NCBI RefSeq assembly: GCF_003852425.1
Contig: NZ_QAJN01000002.1
Location: 226,699-290,698, forward strand
DNA: 64,000 nt
Source: Paucibacter sp. KBW04
Lineage (GTDB): Bacteria; Pseudomonadota; Gammaproteobacteria; Burkholderiales; Burkholderiaceae_C
Reading direction: 5' to 3'
Of the stretch, positions 46,333 through 57,600 are shown in pieces; the first letter of the stretch is position 1; each line of letters opens with the position of its first letter. The notes under the pieces are model-generated. The model was given only the letters and a program-made list of their open reading frames with translations, was not told where the DNA came from and did no database searches. The position numbers were made by a program, and so were the translations under genes.

Positions 46333-49300
46333 TCAGCCTTCGCTCAGCTTCAAGCGGCTGGCGGTCACCTGGGAGATGCAGCGCAGCAGCTCCACTGGCT
46401 CGATGGGCTTGTGCAGCAAAGGCACCTGGCCCAGCTGGGCCAGGGCCTGCTCGCTGAGCAACTCCCCGGTCAGCACCACCAGCGGGATCGTGCCCAGCAG
46501 CTCCCGCACCAGCGCCTGCACATCGAGCGCGGTGCAATCCTGGGGCAGGCGGTAGTCGCTCAGCACCACATCGGGTTCGCGTTCCAGCTCGGGCAGCAGC
46601 TTGCGCAAATCGTCCAGCGACAGCGCGCGTTCATGCAGGGCGCCGAAAGCATCCAGCAAGGCCTCGGTGGACTGCATCACCAACTCATCGTCTTCCACCA
46701 GCAAGACAAAAAGGTGGGACAGATCCAGGCCACGCAGATCAAAGTCACCGCCGGTCGGTTCGCCATCCAGATTGATCTCGCCCAGGCCCGAGCTCGGCAG
46801 GCTCAGGGTGAAGCAGCTGCCCTGACCCAGGGTGGAGCGCAGGCTCAGGTGGTGGTCGGGCAGCAGGCTCAGAATCGCCTTCACGATGGACAGACCCAGG
46901 CCCACGCCCCGGTCCCCCTCGGGTGGCCGGCTCTGGGCTTGGAAGAAGGGCTGGAAGATGGCTCCGCTCTCAATCATCTCCGACGCGATGCCGATGCCGT
47001 TGTCCTCCACCGCCAGCTGCACCTGCTGCTCCAGCTGGCGCGCCCGCAGGCACACAAAAGCCCCGCCCGCCGGCTGGGCCGAGCGGTACTTGATGCCGTT
47101 CTGCACCAGGTTGAGCAAGAGGCGCTGCAAGAGCTGGCGGTCGCTGCGCACAAACAGCAGATGCGGCGGCTCCAGATCCAGCAGCACCCGCACGCCCAGA
47201 TCCTCGGCCTGCGGCGCCAGCTGGGCCAACACGCTTTGCAGCAGCAGCTTGAGCTCAAACACCGCATAGCTGGGCTGGGTCAGACCAGACTCCAGGCGCG
47301 AGATGTCGAGGATGGCATTGAGCTGCTCACGCATCAGCCGGGAGGAGCGGCGCGCGATCTCGATCAGCTGCTCGGTGCGCCGCATATCGCCGGCCTTGGC
47401 TGCCAGGTAAGCGGGCTCCAGCGCCGTGCCTATGGCTTGCAGGGGCTGGCGCAGATCGTGCACGGCGCTGGCGATGAATTTGGATTTTTCGCGATCGCGC
47501 TTTTCCGCCAAGCTGCGCAGACGCAGCTCGCGCCGCAGCGCCGCCTCGTTCTGCAGTGCCGAGTCCTGGCCCTCGCGGTGTCGCAGCGGGTCAAACAAGA
47601 GCACCGCCCCACCGCCCGCCCGCGCCGCCGCATCCAGCGCCAGCTTGGCGTCGCGCAAGAAAGAGGCGCCATGGCCCTGGCCATCGTCGATACGCACGGC
47701 GATATCGATCTCGACCGGGATGTCCTTGCCCTGCAGATAACTGCCTTGCAGCAGCTCCTGCAGGCGGCGGCAGTCCTGCAAGACCGCCTCCACGCTCAGG
47801 CCCCAGTACAGCAGGCCGAAGCAATGGCGGTTGAGCAAGGCCACATTGCCGGCCGCCTTGGCCGTGGCATTGAGGCGCTGGCTCAGGGCCAGCAGCAGGG
47901 CATCGCCCAGGTCCTGGCCCTGGTAGATCACCCGCTCATCAAAATCGCGCACCTGCACCAGGGCCAGGGCCGTGCCGCGCTCGCCCACATTGCGCATGCG
48001 CGCCAGGGTCAAGTCCAGCATGCGGATGAAGGCGCTGCGATTGGGCAGATGGGTGAGCGGGTCCAGCAAGGCGCTTTCCTGCAACTGCTCGGCCAGAAAC
48101 TCCGCCCGCATCTCGTCCACGATGGCCTGCACATGCCAGGCCAGGCGCGCGCCCAGATAGGCGGCAGACAAAAGCCGCAAGCCACGCGACTCCAGATAGA
48201 CCCCGCCCATCATCCCCGCCCCACGCTGCACACCAAAAGCCGCCACGCTGGCAGGCCGGCGCGACGCAAAATAGGCGTCCGAGCCCCAGGCCAGCTGGCG
48301 ATGTGGCTCGTTGAGGCAGACAAAGCGGCCGCCGGACCAGACCTCGTGCAGCAAGGCCAGGGGCAGCACGGCCTCGCTGTCCGCGCCCAGAGGCATGCGC
48401 ACCAGGGACACGGTTTGCTCGGGCTGGCGCTCGCTGACCAGGGCCGTGCTCAGGCCCTCCACCAGCACCACCACCCGGTCGACCGCAAACTCCTGCAAGA
48501 GCGCCGCGAACTTCTCGCGCAAGCTCATGCCCACCGGGCGCGGCGGGATCTGCACCCGCTCATCCAGATCGACCAGCAGCGCCGCATGCTGGCGCAACAG
48601 GCGGTCGCTGATCGCCGTGGCACCCCAGCTCAGGTAATCCTGGTAGGCACGCTGCAGCAGCTCCAGCGCCAGCCGTCGATGGCCTTGGGCCAGATAGAAC
48701 TCGGCACTCAGCTCGGCAATCAAGGCGCGGTCGTGCAAGAAAGCGCTGGCCTGGACCAGCCGCTGGGCGCGCTCAAAAGCCTCCCAGGCCTGCACCACCT
48801 CGCCCTGCGCGCTCAAGCACATGGCCTGGGCCAGGGCCAGCTTGTGGGCGAAATTGGCCGGCGCCATCTGAGCCCAGACTTGCAATCGCTCCAGCAGGGC
48901 TTGGATGCGGGCAGCGCTTTGTTCGTCGCTAGTCACGCGCAGCTCACACAGCAGGGACAGCAGCACATGCTCCACCGACAGCAAGGTGGCCACGGCCGTC
49001 ATTGCATAGTCCTGCGCCACCCGGCAGGCTTGAAAGGCCTGCTCCCAATCGTGCCGATGCCAGGCCAGCCAGGCGCGCAAGACATGGGCGGTGAACAGGG
49101 AGAAATGATTGTTGGCGGCCATCAGCTCGGCAATGTCCACCCGCTCGTCAAAGACGCGCCCCTGCAAGCTCAGCCGGGGCTGGGTGTCGCTTTGCAGCGC
49201 CAGCAAAAACTGCAGCCAGACCTGGCAATGCCGCCAAGAAAAGTCATGGCCAAACTGCCGCACGAGCTTGGTATGCGGCTCATGCAGCTGCAACAACTCG

Positions 49301-52300
49301 CCCAGGGGCTGCAAGCCCCAGGCCTTGTCGCAATAGAGGAAGGAGGCATAGCCCATGTACTCCTGGTCGCCACACAGCAAGCAGGCCTCCAGCGTGTCGA
49401 GCAGAGGCCGCAAGGAAGCCTCGGCCGGCAGCTGCCAGTGGCGCAAGAAGCCGTAGCCCAGGGCGCTGACCTTGCAATGCAAGCCCTCGTCCCCCAGGCG
49501 CTCGCTCAAGACCAGGGCCAGCTCGCTGGCGGCAAAGCCCTCGGGGTTGCGGCCGATGCCGCACAGGGTCAGGCCGTAATTGGTGAAGGTGATAGCCGTC
49601 AGCGGCGAGCTGGGGTGGGCATCCGCCAGGCCCACCATGGTCAGGATGACCCGCGCATACATCTCGAAGGAGGTGATGTAGGCGCAGGGTGTCAGCCACA
49701 CCAGCAGGCGCAGGGCTGTGTCCACCCGCGGGTTGCTGGGCTCACCCAGGGCCAGGCTCTCCAGCGTGGGCACCTGCGGCCACTGGGCGGGCGGGATCAG
49801 CGCCGCCAATTCCACGCCCAGCAAGGCCAGGGCCTGCTGGCCCAGGGCCAGGGCCTCCACCATCTGATTGCGTGCCACCAGCCCTTGGATGCGTAACTCG
49901 AACACCCGCGCGCTGGGCACGGCGCCGAGGGCGGCATCCGCCACCCACCGATCCAAGCCGGCACACAAAGCATCCAGGCGGCCGAAATCGGCGGCCAGAT
50001 ACGCAGCCTCGGCGGCCTCCCAGCAGATCTCAAAATAGCCCAGGGCATCGCGCGCCTTGTCTTGTTCTTCCAGCAAGGCCAGGGCATGGTTGAAGTGCGC
50101 CAGCGCCGCAGCGGCCGCCCCGCCGCGCCTGGCCTTGCGGCCGGCCGCCACGTTCAGGCCCATCACCCGCTCGCGCTCGCTGGCGCCCACCGCGGCGGGC
50201 CCGGCCTGGTTGAAGTGCAACACCACCTCGAACAAATGCTCTTGCAGCAGCAGGTCGGTGTCGTAAGCGGCCAGCAGGGCACGGCCGATCTCGGCGTGGC
50301 GGATGGCATCCCGCTGCTGGCCCACCAGGGCATGGGCGGCGAATTGCACGATGTCATGCGCCAGCTTGAGGCGCGGCAGCTCCACCGGGCTGCCCAGGTC
50401 CAGGTCCTCCAGCAGCAGGCCGCTGGCCAGGGCCGGCCACAGCTGGGCCAAGACCTGGCTGCGCCCACGGCCCAAGGCGGCAGCCAGAGTGTCCACGCTG
50501 AAGGCGGCGCCCAGAAAGGCGGCGGTGGACAAGGTCTGCCGGGTCGGCGCGGGCAGCTGGGCCAGCTGGCGCGCGGCCAGCTCGGCGCTGTGGCTGCCCT
50601 TGAGCAACTGGGCCGCCTGGGTTTGATCGATCAGCCAGCACTGGCTCCGCGCATCAAAGCCCAGACAGGCCTTGCGGTGCAGCTCGCGCAAGGCCAGCAA
50701 GCTTCCCAAGGGGTTGCCGGCCGTGCTGCGGTAGACCAGATCGGCCAGCTCATCCTCACGCTCGCCCTCACCCTGGGCCGCCACCAGCTTGGCCGCGGCC
50801 AGCAGGCGCAGCAGGTCTTCATGCGTCCAGGCGCGCACGCTGACGCGGCGCAGCTCGGCCCCATCGGCCTGCAGCTCGGCCAGGGCCAGTGGCAGGGCAT
50901 GACCCTCGCCCACCGCCTCGGGCCGGTAAGCGGCCAGCAGCAAGAGATGGCGGATGTCGGCATCGCGCAGCAGGCCGCGCAGCAGCTTGAGCGAGACCGG
51001 GTCGGCCCAATGCACATCGTCCAGCACCAGCACCAAGGGCTGCTCCCGCGTGGCCAGGGCCGCCACAAAGCGGCGCATGAGCAATTCCAGGCGCATGCGG
51101 CTGGCCTCGCCCGACAAGCTGGGCGGCGGGCTCTGCGGGCCCAGCCAGCGACTCAGCTGCGGCACCGCATCGATCAAGACCTGGCCCAGGCCTTGCAAGG
51201 CCGCCAGCACGCGCTGGCGCAGGGCTTGCTGGCGGTGCTCGGTCTCGGCCAACAAGCCCTCCACCACCGCGTCCAAGGCCTGGCTCAGGGCCCAGAGCGG
51301 GCGGCTGTCGCCGAACTGGTTGAACTTGCCCATGCCGATGCGAGCGCCATGTTCGGCCATCACCCGGCAGGCATCGGCAATCACCGCCGTCTTGCCGATG
51401 CCGGCCTGGCCGTCCAGCACCAGCAGCAAGGAGCCCGGTCGCTTGCCTGGCACCGCGCTTGGCAATTTGGCAGCAGCGCTTTTTGCCCCCTCCGCCGTCA
51501 GCTCTGCACCCAGCTCCTGCGGCACGCCAGCCACCTCGGCATAGGCCGCCATCAAGACGGCCAACTCGGCCTCCCGACCGAGCCGCGCCTGCGGCAGATC
51601 CAGCTCGGGCGGCTGGCCAAGGTCCAGACCCAGGGTGGCGGCAGCGTCAGCACCATCCACGTTCTGCAGCTGCGCCCGGCAGCGCGCCAGGTCCATCAGC
51701 ACAGGCCCTGCATGCTTATAGCCCTGGGCCGTACCCGCTTGCAGCAGGCGGTTCAGCAGCAGGCGCAGCGGCGGCGGCAGGGTCGCCAGGCGCTCGGCGT
51801 AGACATCGGGCGGGGGGCCGGTTTCGTGATCGTGGGCGGCGGGCGCAGCGGGCAGGGCAAGCGGCTGAAGTTCGGCAGCGAACAAGGCCTCCAGGGTCGC
51901 GTCGCTGAGCTCGGCCGAGCCGCTCAAGCGGGCGCCGCTGAACATGCGCAGCAGCAGCCGGCCCAGGGCGCGCAAATCATGGGCATGGGTGAGGACGGCG
52001 GCCCCCGCCACCGCTGGCGCCGCACGCGCAAAGCGGGCGCGGCCGAAGCTGATCAAGGCCAGCTCGGCGCCACCCTCTTGCACCAAGACATGCGAGGCCT
52101 GCAAAGCCCCGTGCACCACGCCACGCTCGGCCAGGCCGGCGAGGATCTGCGCCAGCGCCTCGGCCAGACGCAGAATCTCCTCCAGCGGCAAGGCTGCTGC
52201 CGGGCCAAAGGCCTGGGCCGGCGCATGCGCGTCCACATAAGCCGCCAGATCCTGACCCGGTAGCCAGGGCACATTGAGCACCAGGCCATGAGGCTGGGCC

Positions 52301-52515
52301 GTCAAGGCCAGGGGGCTGGCCACACCGCGCAGCTTCAGGCCGGTGCAGATCAGAAAGTGCTGGCGCAAACGCCGACGCGCGGCCTCGCCACCCTTGCCCC
52401 AGGCGGCCAGCTTCTCGAACAAGACATGGCCCGAAGCGTCCTCAACACGGCGGGTCAGCAACTGGGTCCCAAAGACCTGGGCAAACGCTGAAAACTCGGC
52501 AGACTCCACAAACAC
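46333..52515 (-). CDS. Giant hybrid signalling protein: pseudokinase, AAA ATPase, degenerate GGDEF, histidine kinase, receiver
   Basis: 2060 aa from GTG 52515 (GGAGG four bases upstream). In order: a protein-kinase-like domain (about 1-275) whose HRDLKP loop reads HGALQA (near 134) and whose DFG reads SFG, so catalytic residues are missing; an AAA/STAND ATPase with Walker A DGQAGIGKT (near 370) and Walker B LVLDDVHWAD (near 497); a long helical TPR-like region (about 650-1250); a GAF-like region (about 1290-1450); a GGDEF-like domain starting LTHLPNR (near 1490) whose GGDEF loop is RHCFG, hence probably inactive; HisKA with H1686 in AVHDLRQPLQA; an ATPase with NLVQNGIKY and GVGLGLSIVK; and a receiver with D1987 in VVLSDYRLP. 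The input and output are unknown. No signal or membrane helix, so cytoplasmic. Confidence 0.9.
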   Translation of the reverse strand: MFVESAEFSAFAQVFGTQLLTRRVEDASGHVLFEKLAAWGKGGEAARRRLRQHFLICTGLKLRGVASPLALTAQPHGLVLNVPWLPGQDLAAYVDAHAPAQAFGPAAALPLEEILRLAEALAQILAGLAERGVVHGALQASHVLVQEGGAELALISFGRARFARAAPAVAGAAVLTHAHDLRALGRLLLRMFSGARLSGSAELSDATLEALFAAELQPLALPAAPAAHDHETGPPPDVYAERLATLPPPLRLLLNRLLQAGTAQGYKHAGPVLMDLARCRAQLQNVDGADAAATLGLDLGQPPELDLPQARLGREAELAVLMAAYAEVAGVPQELGAELTAEGAKSAAAKLPSAVPGKRPGSLLLVLDGQAGIGKTAVIADACRVMAEHGARIGMGKFNQFGDSRPLWALSQALDAVVEGLLAETEHRQQALRQRVLAALQGLGQVLIDAVPQLSRWLGPQSPPPSLSGEASRMRLELLMRRFVAALATREQPLVLVLDDVHWADPVSLKLLRGLLRDADIRHLLLLAAYRPEAVGEGHALPLALAELQADGAELRRVSVRAWTHEDLLRLLAAAKLVAAQGEGEREDELADLVYRSTAGNPLGSLLALRELHRKACLGFDARSQCWLIDQTQAAQLLKGSHSAELAARQLAQLPAPTRQTLSTAAFLGAAFSVDTLAAALGRGRSQVLAQLWPALASGLLLEDLDLGSPVELPRLKLAHDIVQFAAHALVGQQRDAIRHAEIGRALLAAYDTDLLLQEHLFEVVLHFNQAGPAAVGASERERVMGLNVAAGRKARRGGAAAAALAHFNHALALLEEQDKARDALGYFEICWEAAEAAYLAADFGRLDALCAGLDRWVADAALGAVPSARVFELRIQGLVARNQMVEALALGQQALALLGVELAALIPPAQWPQVPTLESLALGEPSNPRVDTALRLLVWLTPCAYITSFEMYARVILTMVGLADAHPSSPLTAITFTNYGLTLCGIGRNPEGFAASELALVLSERLGDEGLHCKVSALGYGFLRHWQLPAEASLRPLLDTLEACLLCGDQEYMGYASFLYCDKAWGLQPLGELLQLHEPHTKLVRQFGHDFSWRHCQVWLQFLLALQSDTQPRLSLQGRVFDERVDIAELMAANNHFSLFTAHVLRAWLAWHRHDWEQAFQACRVAQDYAMTAVATLLSVEHVLLSLLCELRVTSDEQSAARIQALLERLQVWAQMAPANFAHKLALAQAMCLSAQGEVVQAWEAFERAQRLVQASAFLHDRALIAELSAEFYLAQGHRRLALELLQRAYQDYLSWGATAISDRLLRQHAALLVDLDERVQIPPRPVGMSLREKFAALLQEFAVDRVVVLVEGLSTALVSERQPEQTVSLVRMPLGADSEAVLPLALLHEVWSGGRFVCLNEPHRQLAWGSDAYFASRRPASVAAFGVQRGAGMMGGVYLESRGLRLLSAAYLGARLAWHVQAIVDEMRAEFLAEQLQESALLDPLTHLPNRSAFIRMLDLTLARMRNVGERGTALALVQVRDFDERVIYQGQDLGDALLLALSQRLNATAKAAGNVALLNRHCFGLLYWGLSVEAVLQDCRRLQELLQGSYLQGKDIPVEIDIAVRIDDGQGHGASFLRDAKLALDAAARAGGGAVLLFDPLRHREGQDSALQNEAALRRELRLRSLAEKRDREKSKFIASAVHDLRQPLQAIGTALEPAYLAAKAGDMRRTEQLIEIARRSSRLMREQLNAILDISRLESGLTQPSYAVFELKLLLQSVLAQLAPQAEDLGVRVLLDLEPPHLLFVRSDRQLLQRLLLNLVQNGIKYRSAQPAGGAFVCLRARQLEQQVQLAVEDNGIGIASEMIESGAIFQPFFQAQSRPPEGDRGVGLGLSIVKAILSLLPDHHLSLRSTLGQGSCFTLSLPSSGLGEINLDGEPTGGDFDLRGLDLSHLFVLLVEDDELVMQSTEALLDAFGALHERALSLDDLRKLLPELEREPDVVLSDYRLPQDCTALDVQALVRELLGTIPLVVLTGELLSEQALAQLGQVPLLHKPIEPVELLRCISQVTASRLKLSEG

Positions 52516-52637
52516 CCCCCTCCAAGGTCAAGGCCCTGCTTCAAAGCAAGCAGCCCGCCTGTTTGGAGGAAAGTCTGGCGGCATTCGGCCCCCAGGCCAA
52601 GCCCCTAAATCGACTCTGGCCGGGGCCAGAGCCCGCT

Positions 52638-54614
52638 TCAGCCGCCCAGCAAATCCAGCAAACCGCTGGCGCGACGGGTGCGACGCCCCAGCGCCATTGC
52701 GAAGCCGGGCGCCCAGCCCGTCACCAGGGTGAAGGCGCTGCGGGCTCGGGTGATGCCGGTGTACACCAATTCACGCGACATGACATGGCTGGCCCTGTCG
52801 GGCAAGACCAACACCGTGTGCTCGAATTCCGAGCCCTGGGACTTGTGCACCGTCATCGCAAACGCCGTTTCCACATCGGCCAGGCGGCTGACCGAGACCG
52901 AACGCAGGGTCTGGCCATCGAGGAAGAAGGCCCTCAGCGCAAGACCTGAGCTCGCGGCAGCCCCAGGCTCAGCAAAAGGCTTGAGCACGATGCCAATATC
53001 GCCGTTGAACACGCCCAGACCCGTGTCATTGCGGGTCACCATGATGGGCCTGCCGGCATACCACTCGCCGGACTTGCTCAGCAAACCTTGCTGGATCAAG
53101 GCGCCCTCCACCGCCGCGTTCAGGCCTTGCGCGCCCCACTCACCCTCGCGCACGGCGCAGAGCAGGCGGAAGCGTTCAAAGGCCTTGATCACCGCGCAGG
53201 CCCAAGCCTCGAAACCAGCCCGATCTGGCGTGCCCGGACCTTGGCGCAAGAGTTCCAGATAGGCGCGGTAGCCGCCGGGCGCACCGACACGGCCGCGCTC
53301 GGCCAAATGCAAGACCTGGGAAGCGCTGGGCGCTTCCAGCCAGAGCAAATCAGGTGTGCCCTGCTTCAGCAAGGCCGCGGCCGCCTTGCCATCACCTCGG
53401 TTGGCCGCCAGGGCCAGCTGGCCGATGGGGCCGCCAAAGCGCCGGCTCTCGCGCAGCATCACCGTCTGCTGGGCCAGGGGCTTAGGCGCCAGCAGCGGCG
53501 GCAATAGATAGTCTGCAGGCAAGGCCTGGCCCGTCGTGGCCAGGGCAAAGGCCGCCGTCTCTGCCGAGTAAGCACCCGCCTGCGCATCGCTGCACAGATC
53601 ACCCAGCACCGCGCCGGCCTCCACCGAGGCGAGCTGATCCTTGTCGCCCAGAAAAATGACGCGAGCCGTGGGCGGCAGGGCTTCCAGCAGGCCGGCCATC
53701 ATCTCCAGATGAATCATGGAGGCCTCGTCCACGATCAACACATCCAGGGCCAACGGATTGGCCGCATCGGCGCGCAGCTTGCGGGTGTCAGGTCTTGCCC
53801 CCAGGAGCGAATGCAGGGTGCGCGCCGCCCCCAAGGCCTGGGCCAGCTCGGCGCGCGGCAGGCCGCAATCGAAGTCGGCCGGAATATCCTTCAATGCCGA
53901 GGCGATGGACTGCTTGAGCCGGGCCGCCGCCTTGCCCGTGGGCGCGGCCAAGCCGACGCGCAGATTCTTGGGCCGGCTGTCCTGCGCAAACAGCAGGGCT
54001 AGCAGGCGAGCGGCGGTGTAGGTCTTGCCCGTGCCCGGCCCGCCGGTGATGACGGCAAAGCGGCCCCGCAAGGCCACGGCACAGGCGAACTTCTGCCAGT
54101 CAAAGGCCTCGGTGGGCGGGAACAAAGCATCCAGACGCTGGCGCAGCGCGGCCTCGTCCAAGGCCTCATTCGCCGACGCACAACGCCTCAGCACCTGGGT
54201 GGCCACCCGCTGCTCATAAGCCCAGTAACGGCGCAGGTAGAGCCGGCTACCGCGCAAAACCAGCGGTGTGTTCGTGGCCTCGCTGTCTGCACCGCTGTCG
54301 ACCAGAACACTGCCGCCAATCTGGCTCAGCCAATCCGACAAGTCCTGCGGCAGATCCGCCAGCTGGGCCTGCAAGGCCGTCGTGCCCTCGACGGGCCAGC
54401 TCAGCAAATCCTCGGCGTCCTGCAGCAGATGGGCCAGGTCCAGGCAGCTATGGCCCCGCCCTTCCAGATGGCTCAGCAAGGCCGCGGCCAAGAGCAAGGC
54501 GGGCGGCGCGCTGGGTTCCAGCTCTTGCAAGAAAGCGGCAAAAGCCGGGTCCAGGCGGCGCAGCCAGCCCGCTTCGCGCCAGGCCTGCAGATTCTTGATC
54601 AAGGCCGCGCTCAT
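52638..54614 (-). CDS. recD: Exodeoxyribonuclease V alpha subunit (RecD)
   Basis: 658 aa. Fast 5'-3' helicase of RecBCD. Walker A appears as VITGGPGTGKTYTAARLLAL near 190-209, Walker B as LIVDEASMIHLEM, and the late motifs include MTVHKSQGSEFEHTVLVLPD and LVYTGITRARSAFTLV. The N-terminal 150 residues form the RecB-contact region. Its start overlaps the recB stop (ATGA), so the two subunits are translationally coupled. It is the last gene of recC-recB-recD; a 122-bp gap precedes the giant kinase gene. Confidence 0.96.
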   Translation of the reverse strand: MSAALIKNLQAWREAGWLRRLDPAFAAFLQELEPSAPPALLLAAALLSHLEGRGHSCLDLAHLLQDAEDLLSWPVEGTTALQAQLADLPQDLSDWLSQIGGSVLVDSGADSEATNTPLVLRGSRLYLRRYWAYEQRVATQVLRRCASANEALDEAALRQRLDALFPPTEAFDWQKFACAVALRGRFAVITGGPGTGKTYTAARLLALLFAQDSRPKNLRVGLAAPTGKAAARLKQSIASALKDIPADFDCGLPRAELAQALGAARTLHSLLGARPDTRKLRADAANPLALDVLIVDEASMIHLEMMAGLLEALPPTARVIFLGDKDQLASVEAGAVLGDLCSDAQAGAYSAETAAFALATTGQALPADYLLPPLLAPKPLAQQTVMLRESRRFGGPIGQLALAANRGDGKAAAALLKQGTPDLLWLEAPSASQVLHLAERGRVGAPGGYRAYLELLRQGPGTPDRAGFEAWACAVIKAFERFRLLCAVREGEWGAQGLNAAVEGALIQQGLLSKSGEWYAGRPIMVTRNDTGLGVFNGDIGIVLKPFAEPGAAASSGLALRAFFLDGQTLRSVSVSRLADVETAFAMTVHKSQGSEFEHTVLVLPDRASHVMSRELVYTGITRARSAFTLVTGWAPGFAMALGRRTRRASGLLDLLGG

Positions 54615-57600
54615 GCCGCTTGCTCCTGGCTCAACAAAACATCCTCACGGAACAAGGCATCGAGCTTCTCCAACAGCGCCAGCGGCGGCTCCACCGTGTA
54701 GCAGCCTCGGCCTGGGTGGCCAATGCCGCGCAGAAAGAAAAACACCGCCCCGCCCAGATGCTCGCCCGGCTCATAGGCCTCGCCCAAGCGGGCGCGGAGC
54801 AAGCGATGCAGGGCCAGCAGATAGATCGCGGCCTGCACCTCGTAGCGATGCTGGGCCATGGCGGCCTCCAAATTTGTCAGCTGATAGTCGGCGTCAGCAT
54901 CGCCCAGGGCATTGGACTTGTAGTCCAAAACGTAGAAGCGCCCGCCCTGCTCAAACACTAGGTCGGCAAAACCCATCAACATGCCCCGCAGCTCGCGCTG
55001 GGGCAAGGCCGGGCGGGCATGGCCGTCCAGCAGATGCTGACGGCAGAGCTGGTCCAAATGACTGGCCAGCAGGCCCTCACTCGGGAACCAAAACTCCATC
55101 TCGGGCAGAGGCCGCTGGATCTGGTCCAGGCTGGCACCCACGCCGGGAATCACGGTGGCGCAGACCTGGCTCAGCCAGGCCAGGACCGCCTCGGCATGCC
55201 CGGCCCACAGCCCGCGCTCGCAACGGCGTGTGAGCTGGGCACGCAGCTCGGGCGAGTCGCTGAGCGTTCCGCCTTGCGCTGCTTTCTCGCTCATCAGCCA
55301 CTCCAGCTGATCGTGCAAGAAATTACCGGCCAGGGCACCACGCGGGAAGCTGTGCCAGGGGGCGGGCGCGGCCTCGCTTTGTGCTGGCTCGGCCTGCACC
55401 GTCTCCGGCGAAGTGGCGGCTTGTTCGGACTCATCCTCACGCGCTGCCGCCACGGTCACAGCAGTCGCCCCTCCCCCCGTATGTGGCAAGGCACGCACCA
55501 GGGCGGAGAAGCTGCCAATCGTCCAGCGCCGCTCAAACTCCGCCTCATAGGGCTGCAGCTCCCGCAAAGGAGGCGGTGCCTCGCGGGGCAGCAAGCGGCC
55601 GGGCAGAGCAGGCTGGCCCGGCATCGCCAGCACCTGCATCTCTGCCTGGTCTTGGGCCAGCAGATTCACCTGCTCGGCCAGGCCTTCGCCGCTCATTTTG
55701 TGCGGCCCGGCCAGCAGATAGCCCAGGGCGCTGCGATGGGCCGTGCTGTCCTTGCCGCCGCGCAGACTGATGGCGGCGATACCCAGCCACAGGCTGTGGC
55801 GGGCGCGGGTCAGGGCGACGTAGAGCAGACGCAAGTCCTCGCGCTGGCGCTCACGGTCGGCCGCCTCGATCAGCTCGGGCGTGAGCTGCAGATGCAGCCT
55901 GGCTTCGCCTTGCTCATCGGCCACCTTCACATAGCTGCTGCGCCCGTCCACGCCGCGGAAGGCGCAGGCAAAGGGCAAGAACACCAGGGGGTACTCCAAG
56001 CCCTTGGACTTGTGCACCGTCACCACCTTGACCAGATCGGCATCGCTCTCCAGGCGCAGCACCTGCTCCTCGCCGCCGCGCAGGCCGGCGCTCTCAATCT
56101 GGCCGGCCAGCCAGCGGATCAAGGCCTGCTCGCCTTCCAGCTGGCGGCTGGCGCTTTGCAGCATCTCGGCCAGATGCAGGAAATTGGTCAGTCGGCGTTC
56201 GCCATTCGTTTCCAAGCCCAGCAAGCCGCCCGCCTCGCCGCTTGAGGCCAACCAGCGCGCCGGCAGATCCAGCAGATGCAAGGTCTGGCGCAGCATGGCC
56301 AGCACGCCTTGCGCCCGCCACACCTGGCGCAAGGCCTTCAAATCCTCGCTGCGGCGATCAAACACCTCGTCGTCCGCCGCCAGCACGCTCAGCTCGGCCA
56401 AGCTCAGGCTCAGCATGCGAGTCGCCAGGGCCGCGCGCACCAGGCGGCTGTCCAGGGGCTGGGCCACGGCCTTGAGCCAGCGCAAGAGGTCGCCCGCCTC
56501 CACGCTCATGAAGACCGAGTCCTTGTCCGAGAGGTAGACCGAAGCCACGGCGCGCCGCCGCAGCTCGCGCCGCACGGCGGCCGCCTCGCGCCCGGTGCGC
56601 ACCAGCACGGCGATATCGGCCGGCCGCAGGCGGGTGAAGGCCTGGGTCTCGCTGTCCTGGAAACCGGCTTGCGCATCGTTCAGCAAGTCCACGATGCGCT
56701 GGGCGCAGTGGGCGGCAAACAGGCGCTGGCTGCTGCCGCCGTCGCGCAGCTCGGCGTCCAGCGCCAGGCTGAGCGCGGGCTGGGGCCCGTCCGAACACAC
56801 AAACTGCTGCTTGCGACCCTTGGCGGCCACGGCCTCGAAAGGCAGGGGGTTCTCGTCCGGCCGGCGGAACATGAAGGCGCCCTCGCCCACCCGCTGCTCG
56901 GCCCGCTCAAAAACATGGTTCACCGCCTTCACCAAGGCCTGGGTGGAGCGGTGATTGGTGCCCAAAACATAATGCCGCCCCTCGGTGGCACGGCGGGCTT
57001 GCAGATAGCTGTAGATGTCGGCACCGCGAAAGCCGTAAATGGACTGCTTGGGGTCGCCGATCAAGAGCAGGGCCTTGTCGCTGCGATGCTCGGCGATGCG
57101 GTAGAGCCGATCAAAGATGCGCAGCTGCAGGGGCGAGGTGTCCTGAAACTCATCGATCAAGGCCACCGGGTACTGGGCCAGCATACGCTGGCGCAGGCGC
57201 TCGGCGGCGGGGCCATTCAATTCTGGGTCCAGCGCCCGGTCCAGGCGGGTCAACATATCGGCAAAGCCAAAAGTACCGGCCTTGAGTTTCAACTCGGCCA
57301 GACGCTGCTGGATGCGCGCCGTGGCGTGCAGCCGCGCCAGCGCTGCCAAGTCGGGCAGAGCCTGCAAGGCCTGCATCAATTGCTCGAAGGCGGCGAAGTG
57401 CTCGGGCAGATCAAAGGCAGCATCGGGCTTCCAGGCCTTTTCCATGCCCTCGGGCGTGAAGCGGGTCAGGCCGGTCTTCATGTCCGGGTAGGTGGCGGCG
57501 TCGGTCGCGCTGCTGTCTTCCCGCGCCCAGGCGGCCAGGGCGGAGAGCCAATTGCTGTAATGCTTTTGGTTGAGCGAGCGCTTGTCAAAGGGGCAGTTCT

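Noticed and set aside
46310..46345. Short tandem repeat of TCAGCCTTCG at the kinase stop codon
   Set aside because: Only about 11 bp duplicated; too short to interpret beyond local slippage.
46411..49896. 1161-codon plus-strand frame opposite the giant kinase
   Set aside because: It mirrors the kinase gene in a high-GC region, is rich in Gln/His/Arg/Gly with no domain, and has no ribosome-binding site. The minus strand shows continuous recognisable domains.
50062..52263. 733-codon plus-strand frame opposite the kinase N-terminal half
   Set aside because: Antisense shadow of the pseudokinase/STAND region; no motif or start signal.
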